Made by a program: the position numbers and the translations under genes. The notes beneath the pieces were generated by a model, which was not told the origin of the DNA, searched no databases, and saw nothing but the letters and a program-made list of their open reading frames with translations. Positions 1 through 8,963 of a stretch of DNA of 64,000 nucleotides are shown one piece after another. Positions within the stretch are counted from its first letter, which is position 1. Every line of letters starts with the position of its first letter. The DNA comes from Thiosocius teredinicola (GTDB taxonomy: Bacteria > Pseudomonadota > Gammaproteobacteria > Chromatiales > Chromatiaceae): positions 1,535,001 through 1,599,000 of the forward strand of contig NZ_CP019936.1 in the NCBI RefSeq assembly GCF_002009425.1. Reading direction: 5' to 3'.

Positions 1-1866
1 GGACAGACGGAAGTTGACCTCATCGATGTCGAGCTTGCCGGCCTCGATCTTCGAGAAATCGAGAATATCGTTGATCAATGCCAGCAGCGATTCGGCAGAC
101 CGGTGCACCTTGTCGATGTAGTTGCGTTGCTTGATATCGAGATTCGTCTGCAGCGCGAGATGCGACATGCCGATGATGGTGTTCATCGGCGTGCGAATCT
201 CATGGCTCATATTGGCGAGGAATATGCTCTTCGCCTCATTCGCACCTTCTGCGCTCTCTTTGGCGATCTCCAGATCCCGTTCGATACGCTTGTTTTCGCT
301 GATATCGAATACGGTGGCGATAACGAACTCGTCATCGCCAATCTTGAGCGGGCTCAGGTTGACCTTGATCGGAACGACTTGGCCGTCTTTGCGAACACAG
401 GCCAGGTCGCGTGAACGGGCCATGTCCTTCTGCTGCGGGTTGAGTTGGTATTGGCTGCGTAACGCGCTGTGGCCGTGCCGTTGTGCGTCGGGTACCAGGT
501 TTTCCACCGGCAGGCCGTTGAGTTCATAACCCTGGTAGCCGAATAGCTGCGCGGCATAGCTGCTGCTGCGCCGGATGATGCCGTCGCGGTCGATAATCAG
601 CAGGGCAGCGGGCATGGCGTTGACGGCGGCATCGAAGATGATGTCTGACTCGCGGCGTTTCAGTCCCTGGCGCATCTTGTCCAAGGCCTTGGCGAAGTTG
701 TTGAGCTTGGCATCGTCGAAGCGCGGTGCATCCGTCGAATAATCTCCATCGCCGATGGCGTCGACGAACCTGACCAGGCGGCGTAGTGGGATCAGGTTTC
801 TTGACAGGTTCCTTTGCAACGCGACGACGATGATCACCGCGGCAACGAACGTTATGCCGAGCAGGGGTGCGGCATCTGCCCATACCTTTGCGCTGATTGT
901 GCTTTGCGGTACGGCGATCACTGCGACGAAGGCCAACGACTCATCGCGGTCTGCAATCCCTATGTGTCTGGTCAGTACACGGTAGTGCTCGCCGTTGTAC
1001 TTCGTCGTCTCGAAGAGCGAGGCCGCTGTCGCAGGCTGACGCATTGGCGTGCGGTGTGCGCTTTTTTCAACTTGCGAGGTGGCAGTCGTTCCTTGCCAGT
1101 GCAAGCCCGGGAATACCTCTTCGATTCTACGGCGCGCCCCAGCGTCTTCGCTCGTAGGGGCATTGCTGTCGAGCAGTACCTCGCCCTGATTGTCGACCAG
1201 CAACATCTCTACCTCGGTGGGCAGGCTGTCTGGCGTTCCGGGTAGCCACGACTGCATGGCGAGCGTGACGACGACAACGCCGCGAGTCTGGCCGGCAGCA
1301 TCGTTGACCGGCGCTGCAACACGCACGGTGGCCGGTGACGCCTCGTGCTCGCGATGAGCAAGGTATGCGCGAGATTCGCCGGGGGAGAGTGATCGCCATG
1401 CTGCATGTTCAGAAGCATTGCCGTACGACGCAGCAGGCCAAGCCGGATCGATCGGTTGCGCTTGCACGCTTCGCGACGAACGCAGCACCTGCTCGTGTGG
1501 CTCGTCCATGCTGACCAGGCCGATTTCCAGGTAGGCCTGCTTGAATCCGATGATGCCGGAGAACACGCGCTGAAGCCGTTCGCCGGCATCGCGGTTTGTT
1601 GTCGTCAAGGCGGCGAACGCATCGGGATTGGCGGCGAGTGCGATGGCCTCGCTGCGTGCGTCGTTGATGGTGTGCGCAATTCGATTGGTGTTGAGCGTTT
1701 GCCAATGACTGAGTCGTTGTTCAGTCCAGGCGAGCACCTCGGCGGCAGAGTGTTCGTATTGGATCAAGCCGACCAGCAACGCGAACAGCGTCGCGCCGAG
1801 CCAGGCTGAATAGCGCAGCTGTCGTTGGACCTTGAAGTCGCGGGCTTTGGTTTTGGGTTTCGTCAC
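1..1866 (-). CDS. PAS sensor histidine kinase, C-terminal part beyond window
   Basis: Membrane sensor kinase read on the minus strand; the frame stays open to base 1, so only about 622 N-terminal residues are seen and HATPase or receiver domains would lie outside. There is no in-frame ATG; a GTG at 1866 gives a basic N-terminus followed by a membrane segment (about 20-40). About 290 extracytoplasmic residues follow, then a second membrane segment near 328-348. A HAMP-like linker and a PAS domain (about 405-520) lead to a HisKA box [11 protein letters not shown] with the phospho-acceptor His near residue 555 and the usual [11 protein letters not shown] helix. The large periplasmic region suggests a Cache-type ligand sensor, but I cannot name a ligand. 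It is divergent from the HTH-receiver gene at 2302. Family is certain; function is open. Confidence 0.85.
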   Translation of the reverse strand, partial: MTKPKTKARDFKVQRQLRYSAWLGATLFALLVGLIQYEHSAAEVLAWTEQRLSHWQTLNTNRIAHTINDARSEAIALAANPDAFAALTTTNRDAGERLQRVFSGIIGFKQAYLEIGLVSMDEPHEQVLRSSRSVQAQPIDPAWPAASYGNASEHAAWRSLSPGESRAYLAHREHEASPATVRVAAPVNDAAGQTRGVVVVTLAMQSWLPGTPDSLPTEVEMLLVDNQGEVLLDSNAPTSEDAGARRRIEEVFPGLHWQGTTATSQVEKSAHRTPMRQPATAASLFETTKYNGEHYRVLTRHIGIADRDESLAFVAVIAVPQSTISAKVWADAAPLLGITFVAAVIIVVALQRNLSRNLIPLRRLVRFVDAIGDGDYSTDAPRFDDAKLNNFAKALDKMRQGLKRRESDIIFDAAVNAMPAALLIIDRDGIIRRSSSYAAQLFGYQGYELNGLPVENLVPDAQRHGHSALRSQYQLNPQQKDMARSRDLACVRKDGQVVPIKVNLSPLKIGDDEFVIATVFDISENKRIERDLEIAKESAEGANEAKSIFLANMSHEIRTPMNTIIGMSHLALQTNLDIKQRNYIDKVHRSAESLLALINDILDFSKIEAGKLDIDEVNFRLS

Positions 1867-2301
1867 ACGGCTACCGCTATGGAGGCTATTGCCTGTCGAT
1901 GCATCCGACTGTGTTCAGCGCCCGGTTGGGCGCCGGGTTCGACATGACCGGCGCCGGCTGGATGTCGGTTGCGCAAAACCTATTGCGAACAATTGGGCGT
2001 CCCTCGCAGGCAATCCGCGCCAGCGACATCGTCGGTCGCCGGCAACTCAGGGGATATAGCGGCCGTTGTCTGTCGGTTTGAACGTTCGTTCACTACCGAC
2101 GATCCGCAACCGCCTGCAAGGGCGACTGTCGTGTTTCAGTTTTGCCGGATTCAAACGATCTATCTGGTACTTAAACGCCTGATCACGAACGGGCTTCATT
2201 ACCCAAGGGCCTAGGTTCACGAGATCGCGCTGAAAGCTTGCAGAAATGAAAAAATTAAAAATAATGAAAAAAGTGAAACCTAGATTGAAATGGAACGTGT
2301 G
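1867..2301. other. Intergenic region between divergent sensor genes
   Basis: About 430 bases without a convincing gene. The section near the left gene is GC-rich. Bases 2245-2280 are strikingly AT-rich, with repeated GAAAAAA runs just before the HTH-receiver gene, which could be an UP-element or regulator-binding tract. No clear -35/-10 pair or hairpin terminator is seen. Confidence 0.4.
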
Positions 2302-2874
2302 ATGGACGAACTGACAACGAGGCAAGTCGCAGAGATGCTGGGTGTATCGGTGAGAACCGTGCAGCTGTGGGTCGAGGCAGGCGCTTTATCCGCATGGAAG
2401 ACCCCTGGCGGGCATCGCCGGATCACCAAGGATTCGGTGGAGGCGTTGCAATCGGCACGCGCGCAGGGCACGCGCCAGCCCCCCGAAGAACACCCCCAAC
2501 TGGTGGTCGTCGAGGACGATCGCAGCATGCAGAAGCTCTATCTCGCCGCCTGCAAACGCTGGGGCGTGACCGTCGCCGTGGCCAACAACGGCTTCGAGGG
2601 CCTGCTGATGGTCGGTGAGCACCGTCCGCGCGTCGTGATTGCCGACCTGCAGATGCCCGGTATGGACGGCTTCGAAATGGTACAGACGCTCAATAAAAGG
2701 CCGGAGTATGCCGATACCTTGGTATTGGTGGTTACCGGATTGAGCGGCAGTGAAATCCAGGCCCGCGGCGGGCTGCCTGAGGACATCCCCGTGTTGCGCA
2801 AACCGGTACAGATGAACCTGTTGCGCGACCTGGTCTGCAAGCAACTCGAGATCAACGCGGAAGGCGGGGAGTGA
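2302..2874 (+). CDS. HTH (MerR/excisionase-like) - receiver response regulator
   Basis: Response regulator with inverted order: an N-terminal MerR/excisionase-type helix-turn-helix (about residues 1-48, with VAEMLGVSVRTVQLWVEAG and the wing TPGGHRR), a short linker, then a receiver domain (about 68-185) with acidic pair EDD, phospho-acceptor Asp in VVIADLQMPGMDG, a Thr in VVTG and Lys in LRKPV. All receiver catalytic residues are present. It probably binds DNA and is phosphorylated by one of the adjacent kinases. ATG 2302 is preferred because GGAA lies 7-8 bases upstream; ATG 2290 would add four residues but has no Shine-Dalgarno. It lies just upstream of the PhnD-like/kinase genes on the same strand, with a 65-base gap, so it may share their operon. 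Confidence 0.85.
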   Translation: MDELTTRQVAEMLGVSVRTVQLWVEAGALSAWKTPGGHRRITKDSVEALQSARAQGTRQPPEEHPQLVVVEDDRSMQKLYLAACKRWGVTVAVANNGFEGLLMVGEHRPRVVIADLQMPGMDGFEMVQTLNKRPEYADTLVLVVTGLSGSEIQARGGLPEDIPVLRKPVQMNLLRDLVCKQLEINAEGGE

Positions 2875-2939
2875 CAGGCGGCGCGGTTGCGTCTGTCTGA
2901 TCGCCCGGCGTCCGCCAACACCGCCAACACCTGAGGTCG

Positions 2940-3797
2940 ATGAAAGAATCCATGCGTACAGTCAACAGAGTGAAATCGGGCGTTGTTGCGATCTGCTTTG
3001 CAGTCTTCGCATTACTGGCAATGCCCGCAACGGCGGAAACCCAGGTGCTAACGTTCGGCATCGTGCCGCAACAGGCGCCGAGCAAACTGGCGATGTTGTG
3101 GGGGCCGATCCTGAAAGAGCTGGGTGAACGCACCGGCTACCGCTTCGTGTTCAAGACCGCGCCGAACATCCCCGAGTTCGAACGCCGCGTGGCCGACGGT
3201 GAATACGATATTGCCTACATGAACCCCTATCACTTCACGGTGTTCAACGAGAAACCCGGCTACCGCGCATTGGTGCGCCAGGCGGATAAACGCATCAAGG
3301 GGATTCTGGTTGTACGCAAGGACAGTCCGATCGTCGCGCTCGAGGAACTCGACGGCAAGCAGATCGCGTTTCCGGCCCCGGCTGCCTTCGCGGCGAGCGT
3401 ATTGCCGCGGTCGGAACTCAGCAAGAACGGGATCAGTTTCGAGCCGAAGTATGTGTCGTCTCACGATTCGGTTTACCGCAGCGTGGCCAAGGGCCTGTTT
3501 CCGGCCGGCGGCGGCATTCAACGCACGCTGAACAACGTCGCTCCCGAGGTGCGCGATCAGCTGCGCGTGTTGTGGACGACCAAGGGCTATACGCCGCACG
3601 CCATCGCCGTGCATCCGCGCCTGGACGCCGCGACCGTGGCCGAGGTCAAGCAGGCCCTGTTGGGCCTGAACGACAGTGATACAGGACGCGCTTTATTGGC
3701 GGCCATCAAGTTCAAAGGTCTGGAAAGCGCGGTCGATACCGATTGGGATGACGTTCGGGAATTGAACATCAGGCTGCTGGAAGGCTTACTCGATTAG
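2940..3797 (+). CDS. PhnD-like periplasmic phosphate/phosphonate-type binding protein
   Basis: Periplasmic solute-binding protein of about 285 residues. It has a signal peptide (basic N-terminus, hydrophobic stretch, cleavage near PATAETQ) and a PhnD/type-2 periplasmic binding fold: an opening beta strand LTFGIVPQQAPSKL, the GEYDIAYMNPYHF hinge motif, and VVRKDSPI. The family binds phosphonates, phosphite or other oxyanions. No ABC permease or ATPase accompanies it. Instead the stop is 9 bases before a membrane histidine kinase, so the likely role is as an extracytoplasmic sensor that presents ligand to that kinase. Ligand unknown. Confidence 0.85.
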   Translation: MKESMRTVNRVKSGVVAICFAVFALLAMPATAETQVLTFGIVPQQAPSKLAMLWGPILKELGERTGYRFVFKTAPNIPEFERRVADGEYDIAYMNPYHFTVFNEKPGYRALVRQADKRIKGILVVRKDSPIVALEELDGKQIAFPAPAAFAASVLPRSELSKNGISFEPKYVSSHDSVYRSVAKGLFPAGGGIQRTLNNVAPEVRDQLRVLWTTKGYTPHAIAVHPRLDAATVAEVKQALLGLNDSDTGRALLAAIKFKGLESAVDTDWDDVRELNIRLLEGLLD

Positions 3798-3806
3798 GAC
3801 GCTGCG

Positions 3807-5939
3807 ATGTCTTTTCGCCTGAAAACCGTACTAGGGATAGCATTGATCGAAGCCGCGCTGCTGCTCGTTCTGGTGATGAGCAGCCTGTACGAATTGCGCG
3901 GCACCGGCGAGGAGCAACTGCGCCAGCGTGCCCAAACCACCGCCTCGCTATTCGCCAGCACGACTGCGGACGCGGTACTCGCCTACGATCTCGCCTCGCT
4001 CGAGAGCCTGGTCGCAGAGGTCATGAGCAACCCGGGCCTGGTGTATGCGCGCGTGCGCAGCAACAGTGAGGTTCTGGCTGAAGACGGTCAGGCTGCCGCG
4101 CTCGGCAGGCGCTTTGTCGACGACGTGGATTTGGCCGCAGTGACGGACGGCGTTTTCGACCGCTCGGCACCGATCAATGTGGGCGGCGAAAACTACGGCC
4201 GGGTCGAAATCGGCCTCGATATCGCGCACATGCAGCGCGAATTGTCGCGGGCCACCCGCACCTTCAGTGGTATCGCCGCCAGCGAGCTGCTGTTGTCCGG
4301 ACTGTTTTCCTTCGTTCTTGGCACGTTGCTAACGCGTCAGTTGAAGTCGTTGAAAGACGGTACCAAGGCGGTCGCTGAAGGACGATTCGGATACCAGGTC
4401 GACGTCAAGGGCAAAGACGAAATTGCTCAGGCGGTCGGCGCATTCAACGCCATGTCGAGCGACCTGGCGACCTTGATGGATGAAAACGCCGAGCAGCGTG
4501 ACGAGCTCAGGTCGGCGACGGAACTGCTCAGCGGTCTGGTCGACAATCTGCAAAGCGCTGTACTGCTGGTCGATATGCGCGGCGTGGTGTTGCACGCCAA
4601 CCGCGGTTTCAGCGAATTGCTTGGCGGCGACGCTTCGCCGTCGACCTTGATCGGCAGGCCGTACAGCGAGATCGAGGAGATGTTGGTGGCCCGGTTGGAC
4701 AATCCCGGGTCGGCCAGGCAGCGTTTTCAGACCTATGTCGACCAAGCCGAACGTACCACGGACCAACTGTTCACCTTGAGCTGCGGCAGCGTCATCGAAA
4801 CCGACTATACGCCGTTGTTCTGCGATGGCCGACAGTATGCGCACCTGTGGAACCACCGCGACGTCACCGAGCGCATTCAGGCGCAGAAGCAGGTCAACGA
4901 ACGGCGGCGCGAACTCAACACGGTATTCGAGTTGAGTCCGGACGGCTTCGTGCATTTCGACGGCGACGACAAGATCACATCGGTGAACCCCGCGTTCACC
5001 CAGATTACCGGCATCAGCGAAGCGCAGGCGTGCGGCATTCTCCGGAGCCGGTTCTTTGCCACGTTGCGTACCGAATGCGGCGTGACCGACATCGAAGATG
5101 CCGGCGGTCACCGGCTGATCAAGATCACCTATCCGAAGCCACGCATCATCAGTTGTCGCGAGCGCAGCCTCGGCAATCGCGGCGAAGGTGCACACGTCAT
5201 GTATCTGCGCGATATCACGCACGAGCGCGAACTCGACGAGATGAAGAGCGATTTTCTTGCTACCGCGGCACACGAACTGCGTACCCCTTTGGCCAGTGTC
5301 TACGGATTCTCCGAGTTGCTGCTGCAGTTCGAGCATGCCCCGGAAGAACGCAAGGAGATGATCGGCACGATCTACCGCCAGTCAGCCCACCTGGTCAGCA
5401 TGCTGAACGAGTTATTGGACCTTGCGCGCATCGAGGCGCGGTCAGGCAAGGACTTCGAGATCCGGCGCCAACCGCTACTGCCGTTGCTGCGCGACAGCGT
5501 GAACAGTTTTCTGCCCGAAGGCGACGATCGCCGCGTGAGCGTACGTTTCCCCGACATCCTTCCCGCGGTGCCGGTGGACGGTGCAAAGCTCAAGCAGGTG
5601 CTCAGCAATGTGCTGAGCAATGCGTTCAAGTATTCGCCCGGCGGCGGGGATGTATCTGTTTCAGCCGAGCAGGTCGACGGCGCGATCGAGATCCGCATCG
5701 AAGACCAGGGTATCGGTATGAGTCCGGATCAGGTCGAGGCGATGTTCGATCGTTTCTACCGCGCCGACAAGTCGGGCGCGATTCCCGGATCCGGTCTCGG
5801 GATGTCGCTGGTCAAGGAGATCATCAATATCCATGGATGGGAAGTGATCGTCGACAGCCAGCTCGATGTCGGTACTGCCGTGACGATCAGGGTGCCGGTG
5901 GAAACTTCGAACGAACAGCGATTGCATAAGGTGGGGTGA
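3807..5939 (+). CDS. HAMP/PAS membrane sensor histidine kinase
   Basis: A 710-residue inner-membrane kinase. Membrane segment 1 lies at about 8-28, a periplasmic domain at 30-155, and membrane segment 2 at 158-180. HAMP (about 182-235) has the KGKDEIAQAVGAFN motif. Two PAS domains follow (about 245-350 and 365-480), then HisKA with phospho-acceptor His489 in TAAHELRTPLAS. The HATPase domain carries an N box (NVLSNAFKYSPGG), G1 (EDQGIGM) and a G2 GSGLGMSL box. It directly follows the PhnD-like binding protein and precedes a stand-alone receiver, giving a linear pathway: binding protein, kinase, receiver. The modest periplasmic domain fits contact with a partner binding protein rather than direct ligand capture. 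Confidence 0.92.
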   Translation: MSFRLKTVLGIALIEAALLLVLVMSSLYELRGTGEEQLRQRAQTTASLFASTTADAVLAYDLASLESLVAEVMSNPGLVYARVRSNSEVLAEDGQAAALGRRFVDDVDLAAVTDGVFDRSAPINVGGENYGRVEIGLDIAHMQRELSRATRTFSGIAASELLLSGLFSFVLGTLLTRQLKSLKDGTKAVAEGRFGYQVDVKGKDEIAQAVGAFNAMSSDLATLMDENAEQRDELRSATELLSGLVDNLQSAVLLVDMRGVVLHANRGFSELLGGDASPSTLIGRPYSEIEEMLVARLDNPGSARQRFQTYVDQAERTTDQLFTLSCGSVIETDYTPLFCDGRQYAHLWNHRDVTERIQAQKQVNERRRELNTVFELSPDGFVHFDGDDKITSVNPAFTQITGISEAQACGILRSRFFATLRTECGVTDIEDAGGHRLIKITYPKPRIISCRERSLGNRGEGAHVMYLRDITHERELDEMKSDFLATAAHELRTPLASVYGFSELLLQFEHAPEERKEMIGTIYRQSAHLVSMLNELLDLARIEARSGKDFEIRRQPLLPLLRDSVNSFLPEGDDRRVSVRFPDILPAVPVDGAKLKQVLSNVLSNAFKYSPGGGDVSVSAEQVDGAIEIRIEDQGIGMSPDQVEAMFDRFYRADKSGAIPGSGLGMSLVKEIINIHGWEVIVDSQLDVGTAVTIRVPVETSNEQRLHKVG

Positions 5940-5942
5940 CTC

Positions 5943-6317
5943 ATGGGAACGCAAATGCGCAAAGTATTGATCGTCGACGACAACGAGAACCTGCGTCGCT
6001 TGATCAGCCTGACGCTGCAGGGCGCGGACTACGAACTGCACGAGGCCGACAGCGGCGACGCGGCGTTGCAACGGGTGTCTGCCCTGACTCCGGACATCGT
6101 GTTGTTGGACGTGATGATGCCCGGCTCAGCGGACGGCTACGAAGTCTGTCGACAGATCAAGAGCAACGACGATCTGCGTCATGCCAAGGTGATCATCCTG
6201 TCGGCAAGAGGGCAGAAGGCGGACCTCGACGCCGGCCGGGAAGCCGGCGCAGACCACTACCTCATCAAGCCGTTCAGTCCCGTGGAACTGCTGCAACTGT
6301 TGAAGACCTATGACTGA
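5943..6317 (+). CDS. Stand-alone CheY-like receiver
   Basis: A single receiver domain of 124 residues with nothing fused. Acidic pair VDDN, phospho-acceptor Asp in IVLLDVMMPG, Ser in ILSARG and Lys in LIKPFSP are all present, so it should be phosphorylatable. The start lies 3 bases after the upstream kinase stop, and its end overlaps the next kinase by 8 bases, so all three are translated together. With no output domain it likely acts by protein contact or as a phosphotransfer intermediate towards the HTH-receiver protein at 2302. Confidence 0.9.
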   Translation: MGTQMRKVLIVDDNENLRRLISLTLQGADYELHEADSGDAALQRVSALTPDIVLLDVMMPGSADGYEVCRQIKSNDDLRHAKVIILSARGQKADLDAGREAGADHYLIKPFSPVELLQLLKTYD

Positions 6318-7068
6318 GATACTCCCCATCGACGAAGACTCGACGACCGGCGAATTGCTGAGCAGGCTGAACGATGCCGTTGCGGCCAGTGAGGAGAAAA
6401 GCCGCTTCCTGGCGTCACTGAGTCATGAACTGCGTACCCCGTTGACCACGGTATTGGGTTTCTGCGAGCTCCTGCTCGATGAGTCCGACAAACTCGATGA
6501 CGACCAGGCAGACAGCATCGGCGAGATTCAGAATGCCGGCTCTCACATGTTGTCGCTGATCAACGAGGTGTTGGATCTGGCGAAGATCGACGCCGGCAAG
6601 ACCAAGCTGGTGATGCGCAATGTCGCCTTGTCGCCGTTACTTGGCGATGTGGCCGCGTTGGTCAAACACCAGGCGATCAGCGCCGGTATGCAGTTGCAGC
6701 TGCCGCCTGACGACGCGTTGCAGGTGTGTGCAGATCAAGGTGCACTCAAACAGGTGCTACTGAATCTGTGCAGCAATGCGATCAAGCACAGCGGCAGACC
6801 CGGTGACGTGACGATCCGCACCTGCGTCGTGGATGATCGTGTGCATATCACGGTGGCCGACGATGGTCTGGGCATCGAGCCGCACCATCAGGAAGGGATC
6901 TTCGACCCGTTTCGGCGTACCGCCTTGCGCCACTCGATCCATGACGGCAGCGGGATCGGACTGCCGCTGAGTCGTCGTCTGGTCGAGAAGATGGCCGGTG
7001 TCCTGTCGTTGCAGAGCACGCCGGGGAAGGGTACCTGCTTCACGATCGACCTGCCGCTCGCCGATTAA
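6310..7068 (+). CDS. Soluble histidine kinase (HisKA + HATPase)
   Basis: A 252-residue kinase lacking membrane segments and recognisable sensory domains. After about 30 residues comes a HisKA box SLSHELRTPLTTVLG, with the dimerisation helix ending NEVLDLAKIDAG, then HATPase with N box NLCSNAIKHSG, ADDGLGI and GSGIGLPLS. The start overlaps the receiver gene (ATG 6310 before its TGA at 6315-6317). A cytoplasmic kinase downstream of a receiver suggests a second input into the same relay, or a phosphatase role. It is convergent with the chemoreceptor gene at 7139. Confidence 0.9.
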   Translation: MTEILPIDEDSTTGELLSRLNDAVAASEEKSRFLASLSHELRTPLTTVLGFCELLLDESDKLDDDQADSIGEIQNAGSHMLSLINEVLDLAKIDAGKTKLVMRNVALSPLLGDVAALVKHQAISAGMQLQLPPDDALQVCADQGALKQVLLNLCSNAIKHSGRPGDVTIRTCVVDDRVHITVADDGLGIEPHHQEGIFDPFRRTALRHSIHDGSGIGLPLSRRLVEKMAGVLSLQSTPGKGTCFTIDLPLAD

Positions 7069-7111
7069 GTCGGCGGCTGATGCGATGGCGTAATCCCGCG
7101 GGTCACATCGA

Positions 7112-7130
7112 GCGGCGAGCGCCTCGCCGC
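7112..7130. terminator. GC-rich hairpin between convergent genes
   Basis: A perfect 8-bp stem GCGGCGAG/CTCGCCGC with loop CGC sits between the end of the kinase gene (7068) and the end of the minus-strand chemoreceptor gene (7139). No T-run follows on either side, so it may be a weak or Rho-assisted bidirectional terminator. Confidence 0.4.
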
Positions 7131-7138
7131 GCGTCTGC

Positions 7139-8815
7139 TCAGTGTGTATCCGACGCCTTGTAGCCGATCCGGAAACCACCCCAGTGGCGTCCCTGCAGTA
7201 CGATGGGAACCGACATATCGTGCATGATCTCGCCGGTATCCCGCTTGTAGGTCTGCAGCAGGAAGGATTCCGTATTCTTGCCGCAGCGGCTGCCGGTGCG
7301 ATCGGTGAACAACCGCTTGGTACGGTTGTTGACCAGGTCGGTCTGGTAGTCGCCGGTCAAAGGCTTGCTGTAACGCTTGTTGTGCGTGGGGAAGTAGCCG
7401 TTGTTGTCGACTGCACCGGCGTACAGGATAAAGCCGTTCTCCTGCAGGATGGGTTCCTGGATCGCCGGCAGCACCTCGTCGGTGAAACGGTCGAAGCGCG
7501 TCTGGTACTTCGTCGGATTGGTGTTGGGTATCTCTTTATAGTCGCGGTCCATCAGATCGGCGAGGCTGAGCCTGCCGCTTGCGATGGCATTCTCAAAGGT
7601 GGCGATGATCTTCTTCACCGCATCGAGCGCGATATGGCGTACGCGATCGTGCACCGTGTCGAGTTCGAAGTGCGCGATGCTTTTGTAAACCGTCTCGGCT
7701 GTGTCGGACAGGTCGAGCGCGTGTTCCGAAACCGTCTGTACTTCCTGCTCGGTCTCGGTCAGGGCAATCTCCATCCGGCTCAGTGACTCGGAGATCTCAC
7801 CGATGCCGCTGACATGTTCTTCGACCGTGGTGGCGATCATGCCGATATCGTTGGCTGATTCTTCAGAGTAGCCGTTGATGCCCTGCAGCACGGTGCCGAC
7901 ACCCTCGGTATCGGTCACCACCGATTCGACGACTTCGGCGAGGCTTTGCATCGTCTGCACCGATTCGTTGACTTCCTGATGGATGCTGGCGAGTTTTTCG
8001 CCGATTTCGCGGGTGGCCTCGGTCGTCTTGCTCGCCAGTTGGCGAACCTCGTCGGCGACGACCGCGAAACCGCGTCCGTGTTCGCCGGCGCGTGCCGCCT
8101 CGATCGCTGCGTTGAGCGCCAGCATATTGGTCTGTTCGGCGACGCCGTCGATCAGTCGGGTGATCGTCTGGATCTCTTCCGAGCGCGCCTGCAGCTGGCC
8201 GAGCGAGTTGGCGCTGCGTTCGGTTTCGGCGCGCACGTGATGGATGCGTTGTATGGCACCGAGAACGGCCGATTCACCCTTGGTGCTGGCGTCGCGCGTG
8301 GCATATGCCGAATCGCGCGCATGTTCTGCGCTCTGCGACATCGAGCGGGTCGTCGCTTCGATCTCTTGCGAGGTGGTGCCGATGGTGTTCGCGTGGCGCA
8401 CCTGGTCGGTCATTTTCTTGCGCAACTCGTCCGCGGAGAATGACACCTGGGCGGAGGCGATTGCGATCCGGCTGCCGCGTTCGGCCATCTCCCGGGCGAC
8501 GTCGGTGGTCTTGCGCTGCAATGCGACAACCGCATCACGCATGCGCTGACAATGCGCACTGCGCACATCTTTCATCTCTTCGGCAAAGCGTTTGAAGTCT
8601 TCCTTTTCAACGCTTTCCTCGACCGCATCGGCGAGCTTTGCCAACGGCCGAGTGACCCCGATCGAGAAAACCGCCAGGCCAGGCAGCATGGCGCAGACGG
8701 CGATGAGCGCCACCAGCAGGGCAGACGGCAGGGTGTCGATGAGCAGGTAATGAACTCCGTAGGCCATACCGAAACCGAGGACGACCGAGGCGATGAAATG
8801 CGGGAGATAGATCAT
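7139..8815 (-). CDS. Methyl-accepting chemotaxis protein with C-terminal sensor domain
   Basis: A 558-residue chemoreceptor. Two N-terminal membrane segments (about 1-55) are joined by only a few residues, so there is no periplasmic ligand domain. A HAMP-like linker and the MCP signalling coiled coil follow (about 150-360), with the conserved hairpin tip [20 protein letters not shown] and [15 protein letters not shown]. Unusually, about 170 residues come after the signalling domain. They have a Cache/PAS-like look (NNGYFPTHNKRY, DMSVPIVLQGRHWGGFRIGY), which places the sensory domain in the cytoplasm. It would signal through CheA/CheW encoded elsewhere. Confidence 0.92.
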   Translation of the reverse strand: MIYLPHFIASVVLGFGMAYGVHYLLIDTLPSALLVALIAVCAMLPGLAVFSIGVTRPLAKLADAVEESVEKEDFKRFAEEMKDVRSAHCQRMRDAVVALQRKTTDVAREMAERGSRIAIASAQVSFSADELRKKMTDQVRHANTIGTTSQEIEATTRSMSQSAEHARDSAYATRDASTKGESAVLGAIQRIHHVRAETERSANSLGQLQARSEEIQTITRLIDGVAEQTNMLALNAAIEAARAGEHGRGFAVVADEVRQLASKTTEATREIGEKLASIHQEVNESVQTMQSLAEVVESVVTDTEGVGTVLQGINGYSEESANDIGMIATTVEEHVSGIGEISESLSRMEIALTETEQEVQTVSEHALDLSDTAETVYKSIAHFELDTVHDRVRHIALDAVKKIIATFENAIASGRLSLADLMDRDYKEIPNTNPTKYQTRFDRFTDEVLPAIQEPILQENGFILYAGAVDNNGYFPTHNKRYSKPLTGDYQTDLVNNRTKRLFTDRTGSRCGKNTESFLLQTYKRDTGEIMHDMSVPIVLQGRHWGGFRIGYKASDTH

Positions 8816-8963
8816 GGCGAATTATTTTCGTATCGGGAGAAACTGGAGCCTGCTCACATAGGCGGCAATTCGGTGACGTACTTGAGAATCTTGAGGAATC
8901 GTTCGCACCGGCTGGTTGCGCGCGTCGGGAACCTCGGAAATCGCTGCGTGACCGGCCGATCCT

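Noticed and set aside
2940-3797. Phosphonate ABC uptake operon
   Set aside because: Only a PhnD-like binding protein is present; no phnC or phnE-like genes. The neighbours are kinases.
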